Origin: Gammaproteobacteria bacterium
GTDB taxonomy: Bacteria > Pseudomonadota > Gammaproteobacteria > Steroidobacterales > JABDKV01
Reading direction: 5' to 3'
DNA length: 9,534 bases
Assembly: GCA_029862285.1 (NCBI GenBank)
Contig: JAOTXR010000046.1
Location: 1 to 9,534, forward strand
Shown: positions 1 to 6,845 of the stretch, piece by piece
Layout: each line of letters opens with the position of its first letter
Position numbering within the stretch: the stretch's first letter is position 1
Notes under the pieces: generated by a model
What the model saw: only the letters and a program-made list of their open reading frames with translations
Databases searched by the model: none
Told to the model about the DNA's origin: nothing
Made by a program: the position numbers and the translations under genes

Positions 1-64
1 AAAGGACCGCCCTGTTATGGCCGCTAGTAGCCGATCGTTCCGTATTGCTGATATCTAACTGAAC

Positions 65-87
65 GGCCGCTTCGAGGCGAAGCAGCC
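65..87 (-). terminator. Strong hairpin downstream of the sortase operon, possible factor-dependent terminator
   Basis: The two arms are 10 bases each around a 3-base loop (65-74 and 78-87). On the minus strand, the direction of the sortase operon, all 10 pairs form with one G-U wobble. On the plus strand that position is an A-C mismatch, so the structure suits a leftward transcript better. It lies about 107 bases past the sortase stop codon. No run of U follows, so it is not a textbook intrinsic terminator; it could mark RNA 3' end protection or Rho-dependent termination. Confidence 0.35.
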
Positions 88-154
88 CGTCAAAACTGTA
101 TTCCTGATAGCCCTGAAGGCTCGCCGTGCTTAGGAACTCCTACGATGGCGCGCG

Positions 155-174
155 ACCGAAGAGAACTATTCGGT
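155..174 (-). repeat. Short inverted repeat after the sortase stop codon
   Basis: ACCGAA at 155-160 and TTCGGT at 169-174 form a 6-bp stem with an 8-base loop, about 20 bases beyond the sortase stop. No T-run follows on either strand, so the stem alone would be a weak terminator. It may act with the stronger hairpin at 65-87. Confidence 0.25.
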
Positions 175-193
175 GAGCCTCAACCAAGGAACA

Positions 194-784
194 TCATGGC
201 GCGTGCGAGAAAGCATTGCGTTCCCGCGGAAGTCTTTCGGCCGTGACCACATAGCGTAGCGGTCCGCCCGGGTTGATTGCATCGAAGGGGTAACAGGTGA
301 CCAGCGTGAGCCAGCTACCGTCCAGTTCCAGTGGCAATTGTCCCTGACGGCTATCGGCGACTTCCACATAGGCGACCCGGAACCAGAATTCTTCACCATC
401 AATGCGTTCGACCAGTAAACGGTCGCCGATCTGTAGTTTCTGCAGAAACTCGAAGTGTGTATCCCGGTGTGCGCCGATGATGCTGTTACCGGCATTACCC
501 GGTAACGCGCTGGCGCTCATATGACCCGGCCCAAAAGCCATCGTGCTGCCGGTCATGCCTTCCAGGACAATCAGATCGACATCGTGCTTGAACGACTGCA
601 ACCGCGCGATCGGCCAGGTATCCGCCCATGGCCAGGGCCGTACTTTGTCAACGGTCGATGCCGAATCGCGCCAGGCACGCTCCAGCAGCACCTGTGCCAG
701 CTCGGCTTTTGCCGGGATGTAAGCCGCACCGGCGAGTTGAACCAGACCTGCTATCGCGAGCGTCATCAGCAATAACCGCTTCAC
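194..784 (-). CDS. Class GN sortase (marine proteobacterial type)
   Basis: This is a 196-residue cysteine transpeptidase of the proteobacterial dedicated sortase family (TIGR03784-like). It would cleave the C-terminal sorting signal of its one substrate, encoded just upstream, at the periplasmic face of the inner membrane. A hydrophobic N-terminal segment (residues about 3-21) gives a signal anchor. The sortase active site is complete: His106 in GAHRDTHF, Cys164 in TLVTCYPFD, and Arg177 in GGPLRYVV. The length is typical for the family. The start is GTG at 784; its first base pairs with the target gene's stop as GTGA, a 4-base overlap that implies translational coupling. Gram-negative bacteria lack the wall attachment used by Gram-positive sortases, so the acceptor for the cleaved protein is unknown. 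Confidence 0.93.
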   Translation of the reverse strand: MKRLLLMTLAIAGLVQLAGAAYIPAKAELAQVLLERAWRDSASTVDKVRPWPWADTWPIARLQSFKHDVDLIVLEGMTGSTMAFGPGHMSASALPGNAGNSIIGAHRDTHFEFLQKLQIGDRLLVERIDGEEFWFRVAYVEVADSRQGQLPLELDGSWLTLVTCYPFDAINPGGPLRYVVTAERLPRERNAFSHAP

Positions 785-2931
785 CGGCGTCGGCCGGTCA
801 GTGTGCCTGCTGCGGCAAGCAACAGAGACAACAAACCGAACAATGCGAGTAACGTCGCGGGAGTGGCGCCAGCCGGGTAACCGCTCATTGCCGAGCCACT
901 CGGTGTATTCGCAGGTACCAACCCGCTATTGAGACTCGTGCCGGGAGCGCGATTGGGCGTGTGATCGACTGCCACCAGGCTCGTATAGCGGCTGACCAGG
1001 TGATGGCGTAATGCCAGCCGCACGACATCAGCACGCACCTGGTCCGGGTTTGCGCCGGTGACCAGGCTGTCCATCAACGCCTCTATTTTTCCGCGGCCCC
1101 ACAATGCCGCGATCCCGGGATTGTCCTGCTTGCGTTTTAGCGACAGGTTTTTTTGCCACGGTAGCGATGCCTGGCTGCCGCGCAGCCGGAACTCACCCTC
1201 AGGCGAAGCCAGTTTCGCCCGTACAACGACGGGCTCATCGGCATAGAGATCGCGGATTTTTTCCGGCCACACGCTGGCACCGCTTGGCGCCGCGATTTCT
1301 ATATCACGCAGCACCGGCTGCTCGAGACGTGCGAGTAACGCGTCCATTCGCTCTTCGATCATGTGATCACCGCCGATGCTGGTGTAGGTTCCACGACCGA
1401 ACTCAGCCGCCTTGCGCATAAACCAGTCGTTGGGCGCCGAACCAATCCCGACCGTGAATAACCGGGTATTGCCCAGTTCGTTGCTGATCTTCGTGAACAG
1501 TTGCTGTTCGTTTCCGACGCTGCCGTCGGTCACAAAAACAACCTGGCGCAGAAAGCCATCGGCACTGGCGCGAATGTCAGCCTGCTCATCCAATGCGAGG
1601 TCCAGCGCCTTTGCGATGTCAGTGCCACCGTTTGCATCCAGGCGTTGCACAAAACCGATTGCATTGCTCTTGTGCGCCTCATCGGCCGGTACCGCGTAAT
1701 CGAACAACGCCGTTGCGTTACTGGCAAAGCGCACTATATTGAAGCGATCCTGGGGTTTGAGTCGCTCTATCGCGAACTGCAACGCTGCCCTGGCCTGCTC
1801 GATGGACGTTCCACCCATGGAACCGGAAGTGTCGATGACGTAAATGACTTCGCGTGACATCGACAAGCTAACGGCCCCGGTTTCCGGTGGCATTACCATG
1901 ATCAACGCGAAATTCTCGCCCTTCCAGCTCTCCGCGAAGACAGCAGCCTGCGGATCACTGCCCAGCGCCGGTTGCCACACCAGTTCGAGATCGCGGTTCA
2001 TCGGCACAGAACCGCTATCTGGTGTCAATAAATAGACGTTTCCCGCCTGCACTGTGTCCATCGAATGATAGAGACTCTCCAGGCGCGCCAGTGGAAAACC
2101 CGCGTCGATCTTGACGCTGATCTTTGCCTGGTTGCCAGGTTCCATCGGGGCGTGAAAGGCCACTGGCGTCAGACGCGGTTCGTCCTGCACCGAACAACAC
2201 ACCATCGGGGCAGCGTCCGTAGCCGCCAGCACGGTAGTTGTCGATTCCGGTTCGTAGCGTGGCGTTACGGTCATCGGAAAGCGGATGCTGAAGGCACCTT
2301 GCACAAACCTGAGCGTTTGCAGGTAGGCAATCTCCACCTCGACGGTTTCTCCAGGCGCGATATTCGCGACCGCCGTTGTAAACATGTTGGGCCGCTGCTG
2401 CTCGATCAGGCTGGCGCGTTTGCCGCTTTCACGCGCCTTCACATAGGTTTTACGCGCCTCTGTCTTTTCCTTGATTTCACCGACGATCAGTCTATCGCCG
2501 ACATGCAGTCTCAGCGTGTCGACTGCCGCATCGTCGGGCAACGGGAAAACGTAAATGCCTTCGACATGTTCATTGCCGGGATTGTGGAAACTCTGGCGCA
2601 CATCCACCCGGGCGATCATGCCGCTAACAGCTATATCAACCTCGGTTTTCAGCAGCGGAGCGGGAAATTTATCGGCATCGGAGCGGAACAAAAGGGTCCC
2701 TGCACCGATCTCATCTTCTGGTGAGGCGACAACCGTCCGGGCGGCCAGCATTATCACCAACAGGAGCAACAGGAGCAGCATCAGCAGTGTCGCAAAACGG
2801 CCCAGGGCGCGACCACGAGGTCTGCGACCGGCAGGATTCGCTACAGGCGCGAAAAAATCGAGCTGAGTCTCGAACATATCGCTGACCCGTGGCCGTGTTA
2901 ATTGGCGTTCGTTCATTGCCCTACTCGCCAT
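781..2931 (-). CDS. Marine proteobacterial sortase target protein (VIT and vWA domains)
   Basis: This up to 716-residue envelope protein is the dedicated substrate of the adjacent sortase (TIGR03788-like). A leucine-rich membrane segment at about 46-68 follows a long basic N-region and ends in a signal-peptidase-like VVAS. A VIT (inter-alpha-trypsin inhibitor) domain spans about 85-215. A von Willebrand A domain spans about 360-540 with an intact metal site: DTSGS at 367-371, Thr437 in GGTD and Asp469 in VTDGS. The C-terminus has the tripartite sorting layout: a short motif (YPAGATP, 685-691), a hydrophobic stretch (693-711), and RRR. The motif lacks the usual Leu-Pro-x-Thr form. ATG at 2931 has no ribosome site; ATG at 2916 (MNERQL) has GAG/AGGG 4-7 bases upstream and may be the true start. 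VIT/vWA proteins typically mediate metal-dependent adhesion; the ligand here is unknown. Confidence 0.92.
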   Translation of the reverse strand: MASRAMNERQLTRPRVSDMFETQLDFFAPVANPAGRRPRGRALGRFATLLMLLLLLLLVIMLAARTVVASPEDEIGAGTLLFRSDADKFPAPLLKTEVDIAVSGMIARVDVRQSFHNPGNEHVEGIYVFPLPDDAAVDTLRLHVGDRLIVGEIKEKTEARKTYVKARESGKRASLIEQQRPNMFTTAVANIAPGETVEVEIAYLQTLRFVQGAFSIRFPMTVTPRYEPESTTTVLAATDAAPMVCCSVQDEPRLTPVAFHAPMEPGNQAKISVKIDAGFPLARLESLYHSMDTVQAGNVYLLTPDSGSVPMNRDLELVWQPALGSDPQAAVFAESWKGENFALIMVMPPETGAVSLSMSREVIYVIDTSGSMGGTSIEQARAALQFAIERLKPQDRFNIVRFASNATALFDYAVPADEAHKSNAIGFVQRLDANGGTDIAKALDLALDEQADIRASADGFLRQVVFVTDGSVGNEQQLFTKISNELGNTRLFTVGIGSAPNDWFMRKAAEFGRGTYTSIGGDHMIEERMDALLARLEQPVLRDIEIAAPSGASVWPEKIRDLYADEPVVVRAKLASPEGEFRLRGSQASLPWQKNLSLKRKQDNPGIAALWGRGKIEALMDSLVTGANPDQVRADVVRLALRHHLVSRYTSLVAVDHTPNRAPGTSLNSGLVPANTPSGSAMSGYPAGATPATLLALFGLLSLLLAAAGTLTGRRR

Positions 2932-3062
2932 GGATTATTGATAGGGTAAGTTGACGCCCGGATTGGGGCCGCAGGACGGACCGTGGGTGGCAATATGCCG
3001 ATTGAATATGGCAGATTGTGGCGCTGGCGGCCGGCTAACCCGAAGCGCCCAGGAGATCGAGT
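2932..3062. promoter_or_regulatory. Divergent promoter region between the sortase and two-component operons
   Basis: These 131 bases separate the leftward target-sortase operon from the rightward pdsR-pdsS operon and must hold both promoters. No pair of good sigma-70 boxes at proper spacing was found on either strand. An AATAAT close to a -10 box lies on the minus strand at 2934-2939, but without a matching -35. The region contains a direct repeat (2992-3018) and an inverted repeat in the pdsR leader: GGCGCT at 3020-3025 with AGCGCC at 3044-3049, an 18-base loop. The weak promoter boxes fit activator-dependent transcription, which is inference. Confidence 0.6.
2992..3018. promoter_or_regulatory. 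Tandem direct repeat, candidate PdsR operator
   Basis: AATATGCCGATTG (2992-3004) is followed immediately by AATATGGCAGATTG (3005-3018). The copies differ by a single-base insertion and an adjacent substitution. OmpR/PhoB-type regulators usually bind paired direct repeats as head-to-tail dimers, and the neighbouring gene encodes such a regulator. The AATATG half-sites recur at 13 bases, slightly longer than the 11-base period of a pho box. The first copy also overlaps a small palindrome, GGCAATATGCC (2989-2999). Binding by PdsR is inferred from position and repeat type only. Confidence 0.45.
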
Positions 3063-3761
3063 ATGTCCAGACAGATAGCAATCGTCGAAGACGAACCAGC
3101 CATCCGTCACAACTATGAAGACGCCTTCCGTCGTAATGGATACGACGTGAAGGCCTACAGTGACCGTTCTTCGGCGCTGGCGGCGTTCGAACAGTCATTG
3201 CCGGACTGTGTCGTGATCGATATCAATCTCGGCGACGAATTCGAAGGTGGCTTCGATCTGTGTCGCGACCTGCGGGCCAGCTCACCAAACCTGCCCATTA
3301 TTTTTCTGACCGCTCGCGATAGCGAACTGGATGCGATCTCCGGCCTGCGTTTGGGTGCCGACGACTACCTTACGAAAGACATCAGTATCCCGCACCTGAT
3401 GGCACGGATAGCAGCATTGTTCCGTCGCACCGATGCGATGCGCCGGTCGGTTGCCGAGGAAGAAGTCATACGCCGCGGCCGGCTGACGCTAGATAGCGAC
3501 CGGATGACAGTCAGCTGGGATGACACCATTGTGCCGCTCACGGTGACTGAGTTTTGGCTGGTACATGCGCTCGCGCGATACCCCGGTCACGTAAAGAACC
3601 GCCAGCAGTTGATGGACGCGGCCAACGTCGTGCTTGACGACAATACGATCACCTCACACATCAAGCGACTGCGCAGAAAATTCAAGGCGCTCGATAGTGA
3701 TTTTGATGCGATAGAGACCGTCTATGGCATGGGTTACCGATGGCGGGGTGAAGAAGTCTAG
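3063..3761 (+). CDS. pdsR: Dedicated sortase system response regulator PdsR (OmpR family)
   Basis: This 232-residue cytoplasmic transcription factor is the partner of the kinase encoded next. The N-terminal receiver domain (about 4-120) has the acidic pair Glu9-Asp10, the phosphorylated Asp53 in VVIDINLG, Thr83 in FLTARD, and Lys105 in DDYLTKD. A C-terminal winged-helix DNA-binding domain covers about 138-230, with the recognition region around ITSHIKRLRRKF and the wing ending YGMGYRWRG. The ATG start is supported by AGGAG 7 bases upstream. Gene order and sequence match the PdsR family (TIGR03787). Its likely targets are the divergent promoters between itself and the sortase target gene. The TAG stop is followed by an open frame that runs straight into pdsS. 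Confidence 0.92.
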   Translation: MSRQIAIVEDEPAIRHNYEDAFRRNGYDVKAYSDRSSALAAFEQSLPDCVVIDINLGDEFEGGFDLCRDLRASSPNLPIIFLTARDSELDAISGLRLGADDYLTKDISIPHLMARIAALFRRTDAMRRSVAEEEVIRRGRLTLDSDRMTVSWDDTIVPLTVTEFWLVHALARYPGHVKNRQQLMDAANVVLDDNTITSHIKRLRRKFKALDSDFDAIETVYGMGYRWRGEEV

Positions 3762-3779
3762 AACTTCTCAATAATAGAC

Positions 3780-5822
3780 GTGCGCCTACGCACTCAACTT
3801 TTGCTCGTCAGCCTGCTCACCCTCGCTTTGCCCTGGGCGGGATGCCAGTACGTGCGCGAATTCGAATCGGCGCTGCGCCAAAGTCAGCAGGACTCCCTGG
3901 CGGACGGCGCCAGTGCCATAGCCGCGATGCTTGCCGAACGCCCGGCACTACTCGTACGCGACCCCGTGCAGCTCGTATCAGGCAGATCGTCTGACAGCGA
4001 TATCTATGCCGCGCGGCTGCCGTCATTTGTCACGCTGGACGGCTTTGTTGGCGACTGGGGACTGCAACAGGAAGATTTTCACGAAATCGGCGATCCCGCC
4101 TCGATGCGTTATGCCGCTGGAATCGACAAGACTGATGTGTGGCTCTACCTCGAAGTAAAAGACGACAATGTACGTTACGAAACACCGGGCAACGATCATA
4201 GCGATCAAGTGCTGATTGACTACGAAGACCCTGCGGGTGCGCCTCAACGGCTACTGATTGCGACCGCAGCGCGTGGGCGTAGTGCCGTGCGCCACCGCGT
4301 TGGCGTGCAATGGGCCAATGAACCGCGGGCCCAGGCTGTTTGGGAGGAAAACCGTGACGGCTACCAGGTTGAGTTGCGTTTGCGGAACATGCTTATCGGT
4401 GCGCGATTGGGTATTAGCATCATAGATGCAGACGAAGGCAATGATGTCATTACTCAAACTTCGACTTTTCCGAGCAGCCGGCCGGGTATGTTCATGCATC
4501 GTCTTACATCGCTGGAAGATGCGCTGGCCAACTTTGGATTCGGCAACCGGCGGATTGTCGTCACCGATCCGGCGGGTTGGGTTATCGCCGCGGTCGGTGA
4601 TACCCGGGCATTACCCGGATCCGAACAGGGCAATTACCCGCTGGTTGAGCGTTTGTTGCGCCGGATTGTCAGCCCGGGGCGTGAGCCGGATCCGATGCGC
4701 GAAGCGCGTCAGGGTCAGCTACGCTCGGCCGAAGTGAGCAACGCGCTGCACGGCCAGGCGGACGCCCGCTGGTACCGGGCCGAGGACGAACGCAGCGCGA
4801 TTGTTGTAGCAGCTCATCCAATTGAAACGGATGCTCGCGTACGCGGTGCCGTCGTTCTCGAGCAAACCAGCGATGCGATACTGACATTAACCGACCGCGC
4901 CCTTGCCCGATTGCTCGTGTTGACGTTGTTCGCCACGCTGGTCGCGGCCCTGGGACTGCTGGGATTCGCGACATTTCTATCGATACGAATACAGCGGCTG
5001 AGCCGGGCAGCGGAGCTTGCGGTTAGCCCGGACGGGTCAATCAGCGATGTGTTTCCCGGCACCAAGTCGGCCGATGAACTGGGTGATTTGTCGCGCAACT
5101 TCGCCGGGCTACTCGGCCGACTGCGCGAGCACACAGACTACCTGCGCAGCCTTGCCAGCAAATTGTCTCACGAGCTGCGCACACCTCTGGCGGTAGTGCA
5201 ATCTTCACTGGACAATCTGGACGCAGCTGATTTGTCTGATAACGCGAAGGTATATGCCAAGCGTGCGCGCGAGGGTTCGCAGCGATTACGTAGCATTTTG
5301 ACGGCGATGAGTGAGGCGAGCCGCGTGGAACAGTCCATTGCACACGCCGATGTTGAAAATTTCGACCTGACCGAACTGGTCGAGGGATGTTTCAGCGGCT
5401 ACCGGGATGTGCACACCAATCGTCAATTTACGCTCACACTCGCCCAGTCGCCTTGCCGCGTTGATGGCGTACCCGAGCTGATCGCCCAAATGCTGGATAA
5501 GCTCGTCGACAACGCAGTGGATTTCAGTCCGGATAATGGTCAAATTTCGGTAGCACTGCAGGTCGATGCTGATCTGGTCCTGCTCAGCGTTGCGAATGAA
5601 GGCCCGGTGCTCCCTGAAAAAATGCAGTCACAGATATTCGACTCAATGGTCTCGGTACGCGAGCGTAAGGGAACGGAACCGCATTTAGGTTTTGGCCTGC
5701 ATATCGCGCGCCTTATCGCCGAATCACATAACGGAACTATTGGCTGCCGGAACCTGCGTGATGGCAGTGGTGCCCGGTTCACGGTCAGTCTGCCGCTCAG
5801 TCGGATCGCCGATATCGCTTGA
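3780..5822 (+). CDS. pdsS: Dedicated sortase system sensor histidine kinase PdsS
   Basis: This 680-residue inner-membrane kinase should phosphorylate PdsR. The first membrane segment is at about 5-21, followed by a large periplasmic sensor (about 22-372) and a second membrane segment (about 375-400). A HAMP linker follows (about 400-455), then the dimerisation domain with His464 in LSHELRTPL and the ATPase domain: N box with Asn578 in DKLVDNAVDFS, G1 region VANEGP (604-609), and G2 GFGLHIA (637-643). The G1 box lacks the usual leading Asp. Residues about 84-235 of the sensor resemble a family 9 carbohydrate-binding-like fold (TLDGFVGDW, DVWLYLEVKDDNVRY, DQVLIDYED). The start is GTG at 3780 with no visible ribosome site, but it is the only start that keeps the first membrane helix. 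The segment LPWAGCQYVREFE is typical of TIGR03785 kinases. The 3' end overlaps the opposing paiB gene by 26 bases. Confidence 0.92.
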   Translation: MRLRTQLLLVSLLTLALPWAGCQYVREFESALRQSQQDSLADGASAIAAMLAERPALLVRDPVQLVSGRSSDSDIYAARLPSFVTLDGFVGDWGLQQEDFHEIGDPASMRYAAGIDKTDVWLYLEVKDDNVRYETPGNDHSDQVLIDYEDPAGAPQRLLIATAARGRSAVRHRVGVQWANEPRAQAVWEENRDGYQVELRLRNMLIGARLGISIIDADEGNDVITQTSTFPSSRPGMFMHRLTSLEDALANFGFGNRRIVVTDPAGWVIAAVGDTRALPGSEQGNYPLVERLLRRIVSPGREPDPMREARQGQLRSAEVSNALHGQADARWYRAEDERSAIVVAAHPIETDARVRGAVVLEQTSDAILTLTDRALARLLVLTLFATLVAALGLLGFATFLSIRIQRLSRAAELAVSPDGSISDVFPGTKSADELGDLSRNFAGLLGRLREHTDYLRSLASKLSHELRTPLAVVQSSLDNLDAADLSDNAKVYAKRAREGSQRLRSILTAMSEASRVEQSIAHADVENFDLTELVEGCFSGYRDVHTNRQFTLTLAQSPCRVDGVPELIAQMLDKLVDNAVDFSPDNGQISVALQVDADLVLLSVANEGPVLPEKMQSQIFDSMVSVRERKGTEPHLGFGLHIARLIAESHNGTIGCRNLRDGSGARFTVSLPLSRIADIA

Positions 5823-6417
5823 TAAATGCAGCCAGCTCGCGACTGTCACTATTCGCGGAATCCTGCATCTGTGTCAGCATGCCGTCCTGATCTGCCAGCG
5901 ACCGATTCTGGCCAAGCTTGAATTTGCCGGACAATCTTTCTACCGACAACCGAAACCCAACTATGTGTGTTAGCTGCCGCTGACGATAATCGTCCGGTAA
6001 CTGCCGATCCCAGCCCGTGTTGTACAGTGCCTCGTAAAACTCGACCATTCGATCCACCAGCTCCGACAAACTCGCGGAATCGTCAAAAGTCTGCACAACA
6101 CCGGACGTATGCACGCTGGCATAATTCCAGGTCGGCACTTCTCGACTATCAGCGTACCAGTGCGGCGAAATGTAACTATGGGGGCCATGGAATATTGCTG
6201 TGGCACGCCTTCCATTCAGCTGACTGGCGTGTGGATTGGGGCGCGCCAGGTGTCCAAGCAGGGTGAAGTCATCCTGGTCCCGGTCTATTAATACCGGTAC
6301 GTGGCTAACATACGAATCGTCAGCACCGGCTGTAATCAACGTGCAAAAACTGTAGGCCTGCATGAAAGCGCCCAGCAAATCAGGATCATCAACGCGAAAC
6401 GAACGTGGCGTGTACAT
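5797..6417 (-). CDS. paiB: PaiB-type FMN-binding split-barrel protein
   Basis: This 206-residue protein belongs to the PaiB / FMN-binding negative transcriptional regulator family, with a split-barrel flavin-binding fold. Family hallmarks are visible in order: MYTPRSFRVDD at the N-terminus, ATAIFHGPHSYISPHWY (73-88), VPTWNYASVH (94-103), and KFKLGQNRS (165-173). Bacillus PaiB was described as a regulator of sporulation and protease genes, but relatives bind flavin and may be enzymes, so the 'repressor' label is uncertain. The start at 6417 is chosen because MYTPR is the conserved family N-terminus; an in-frame start at 6444 would only add nine residues running into the upstream gene. It lies 7 bases after the lipoprotein gene, so it is probably the last gene of that operon. 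Its 3' end overlaps pdsS tail-to-tail. Confidence 0.9.
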   Translation of the reverse strand: MYTPRSFRVDDPDLLGAFMQAYSFCTLITAGADDSYVSHVPVLIDRDQDDFTLLGHLARPNPHASQLNGRRATAIFHGPHSYISPHWYADSREVPTWNYASVHTSGVVQTFDDSASLSELVDRMVEFYEALYNTGWDRQLPDDYRQRQLTHIVGFRLSVERLSGKFKLGQNRSLADQDGMLTQMQDSANSDSRELAAFIKRYRRSD

Positions 6418-6424
6418 CGGCAGC

Positions 6425-6838
6425 TCAGGGGCTCTCAAACACAATGAGTTCGTTTGTTTGCAGCATCCCGGAATCGTAAATAATTTCGCTGTCGGAAGTC
6501 ACCACGAGTCCGATCACCCCCTGGGTCGAAGTACGCCGCACAGTCACAAGCAATACTCGCTTCCCCTGCATCACATCGTTGAAGTTGCCGCTGCCCTGGA
6601 TATTTCGACGAACTTCGCTGCCCTGCATATCTTCAAATATGTAATAACCGCTAAAAGTTGTGGGCGTGACTGAAACCGAGCCACGAATGTTGATCCCGAG
6701 GGTCTTGGGTGCTGCAGCCGAACTGCAGCCATTGAATACAACGACTAACGCACAGACAAGTAATGTCCTGCAGCGCCGTTGATTGCGGAGAGCAGCATTT
6801 TTCAATTCAATCAAGTTAGCGTTGACGACTTTCGTCAT
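6425..6838 (-). CDS. Small putative lipoprotein of unknown function
   Basis: This 137-residue protein is not a family I recognise. A basic N-region (about 14-24, with RNQRRCR) is followed by a short hydrophobic stretch (LLVCALVVVF) and a lipobox-like FNGC, so Cys38 could be lipidated after signal peptidase II cleavage. Phe at -3 is unusual for a lipobox, so lipidation is only likely. The rest is short and beta-rich, with Ser/Thr and alternating hydrophobic residues, suggesting a small beta-sandwich in the periplasm. ATG at 6838 has GGAG directly abutting it with no spacer, so the start is uncertain; a TTG at 6877 (150 residues) would overlap the upstream gene by 32 bases. It sits 7 bases after the SRPBCC gene and 7 bases before paiB, consistent with one transcript. 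Confidence 0.7.
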   Translation of the reverse strand: MTKVVNANLIELKNAALRNQRRCRTLLVCALVVVFNGCSSAAAPKTLGINIRGSVSVTPTTFSGYYIFEDMQGSEVRRNIQGSGNFNDVMQGKRVLLVTVRRTSTQGVIGLVVTSDSEIIYDSGMLQTNELIVFESP

Positions 6839-6845
6839 CTCCAGT

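Larger units (their letters stand above)
1..193. other. Non-coding flank downstream of the sortase gene
   Basis: No convincing gene is visible here: all frames are broken by stops and nothing resembles a known protein. The stretch follows the stop codon of the leftward sortase gene, so it is probably the 3' untranslated end of the sortase operon or a spacer to a gene beyond the window. It contains two inverted repeats (65-87 and 155-174), listed separately. No transposase remnant, tRNA or attachment-site-like repeat was recognised. Confidence 0.5.

Noticed and set aside
155..174. Inverted repeat as a mobile-element end
   Set aside because: It is only 6 bp, with no matching copy elsewhere, no target duplication and no transposase nearby.
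2065..2724. Long open frame of 219 codons on the plus strand
   Set aside because: It lies wholly antisense to the VIT-containing part of the sortase target gene, has no recognisable domains and an Arg/His-rich composition typical of a shadow frame in GC-rich DNA.
2951..2956. TTGACG as a -35 box for pdsR
   Set aside because: No acceptable -10 box lies 16-18 bases downstream; the region there is GC-rich.
4607..4618. 12-base match GGCATTACCCGG shared by pdsS (4607-4618) and the sortase gene (491-502)
   Set aside because: A few 12-base matches are expected by chance in a window of this size, and both copies are in coding sequence with different frames and strands.
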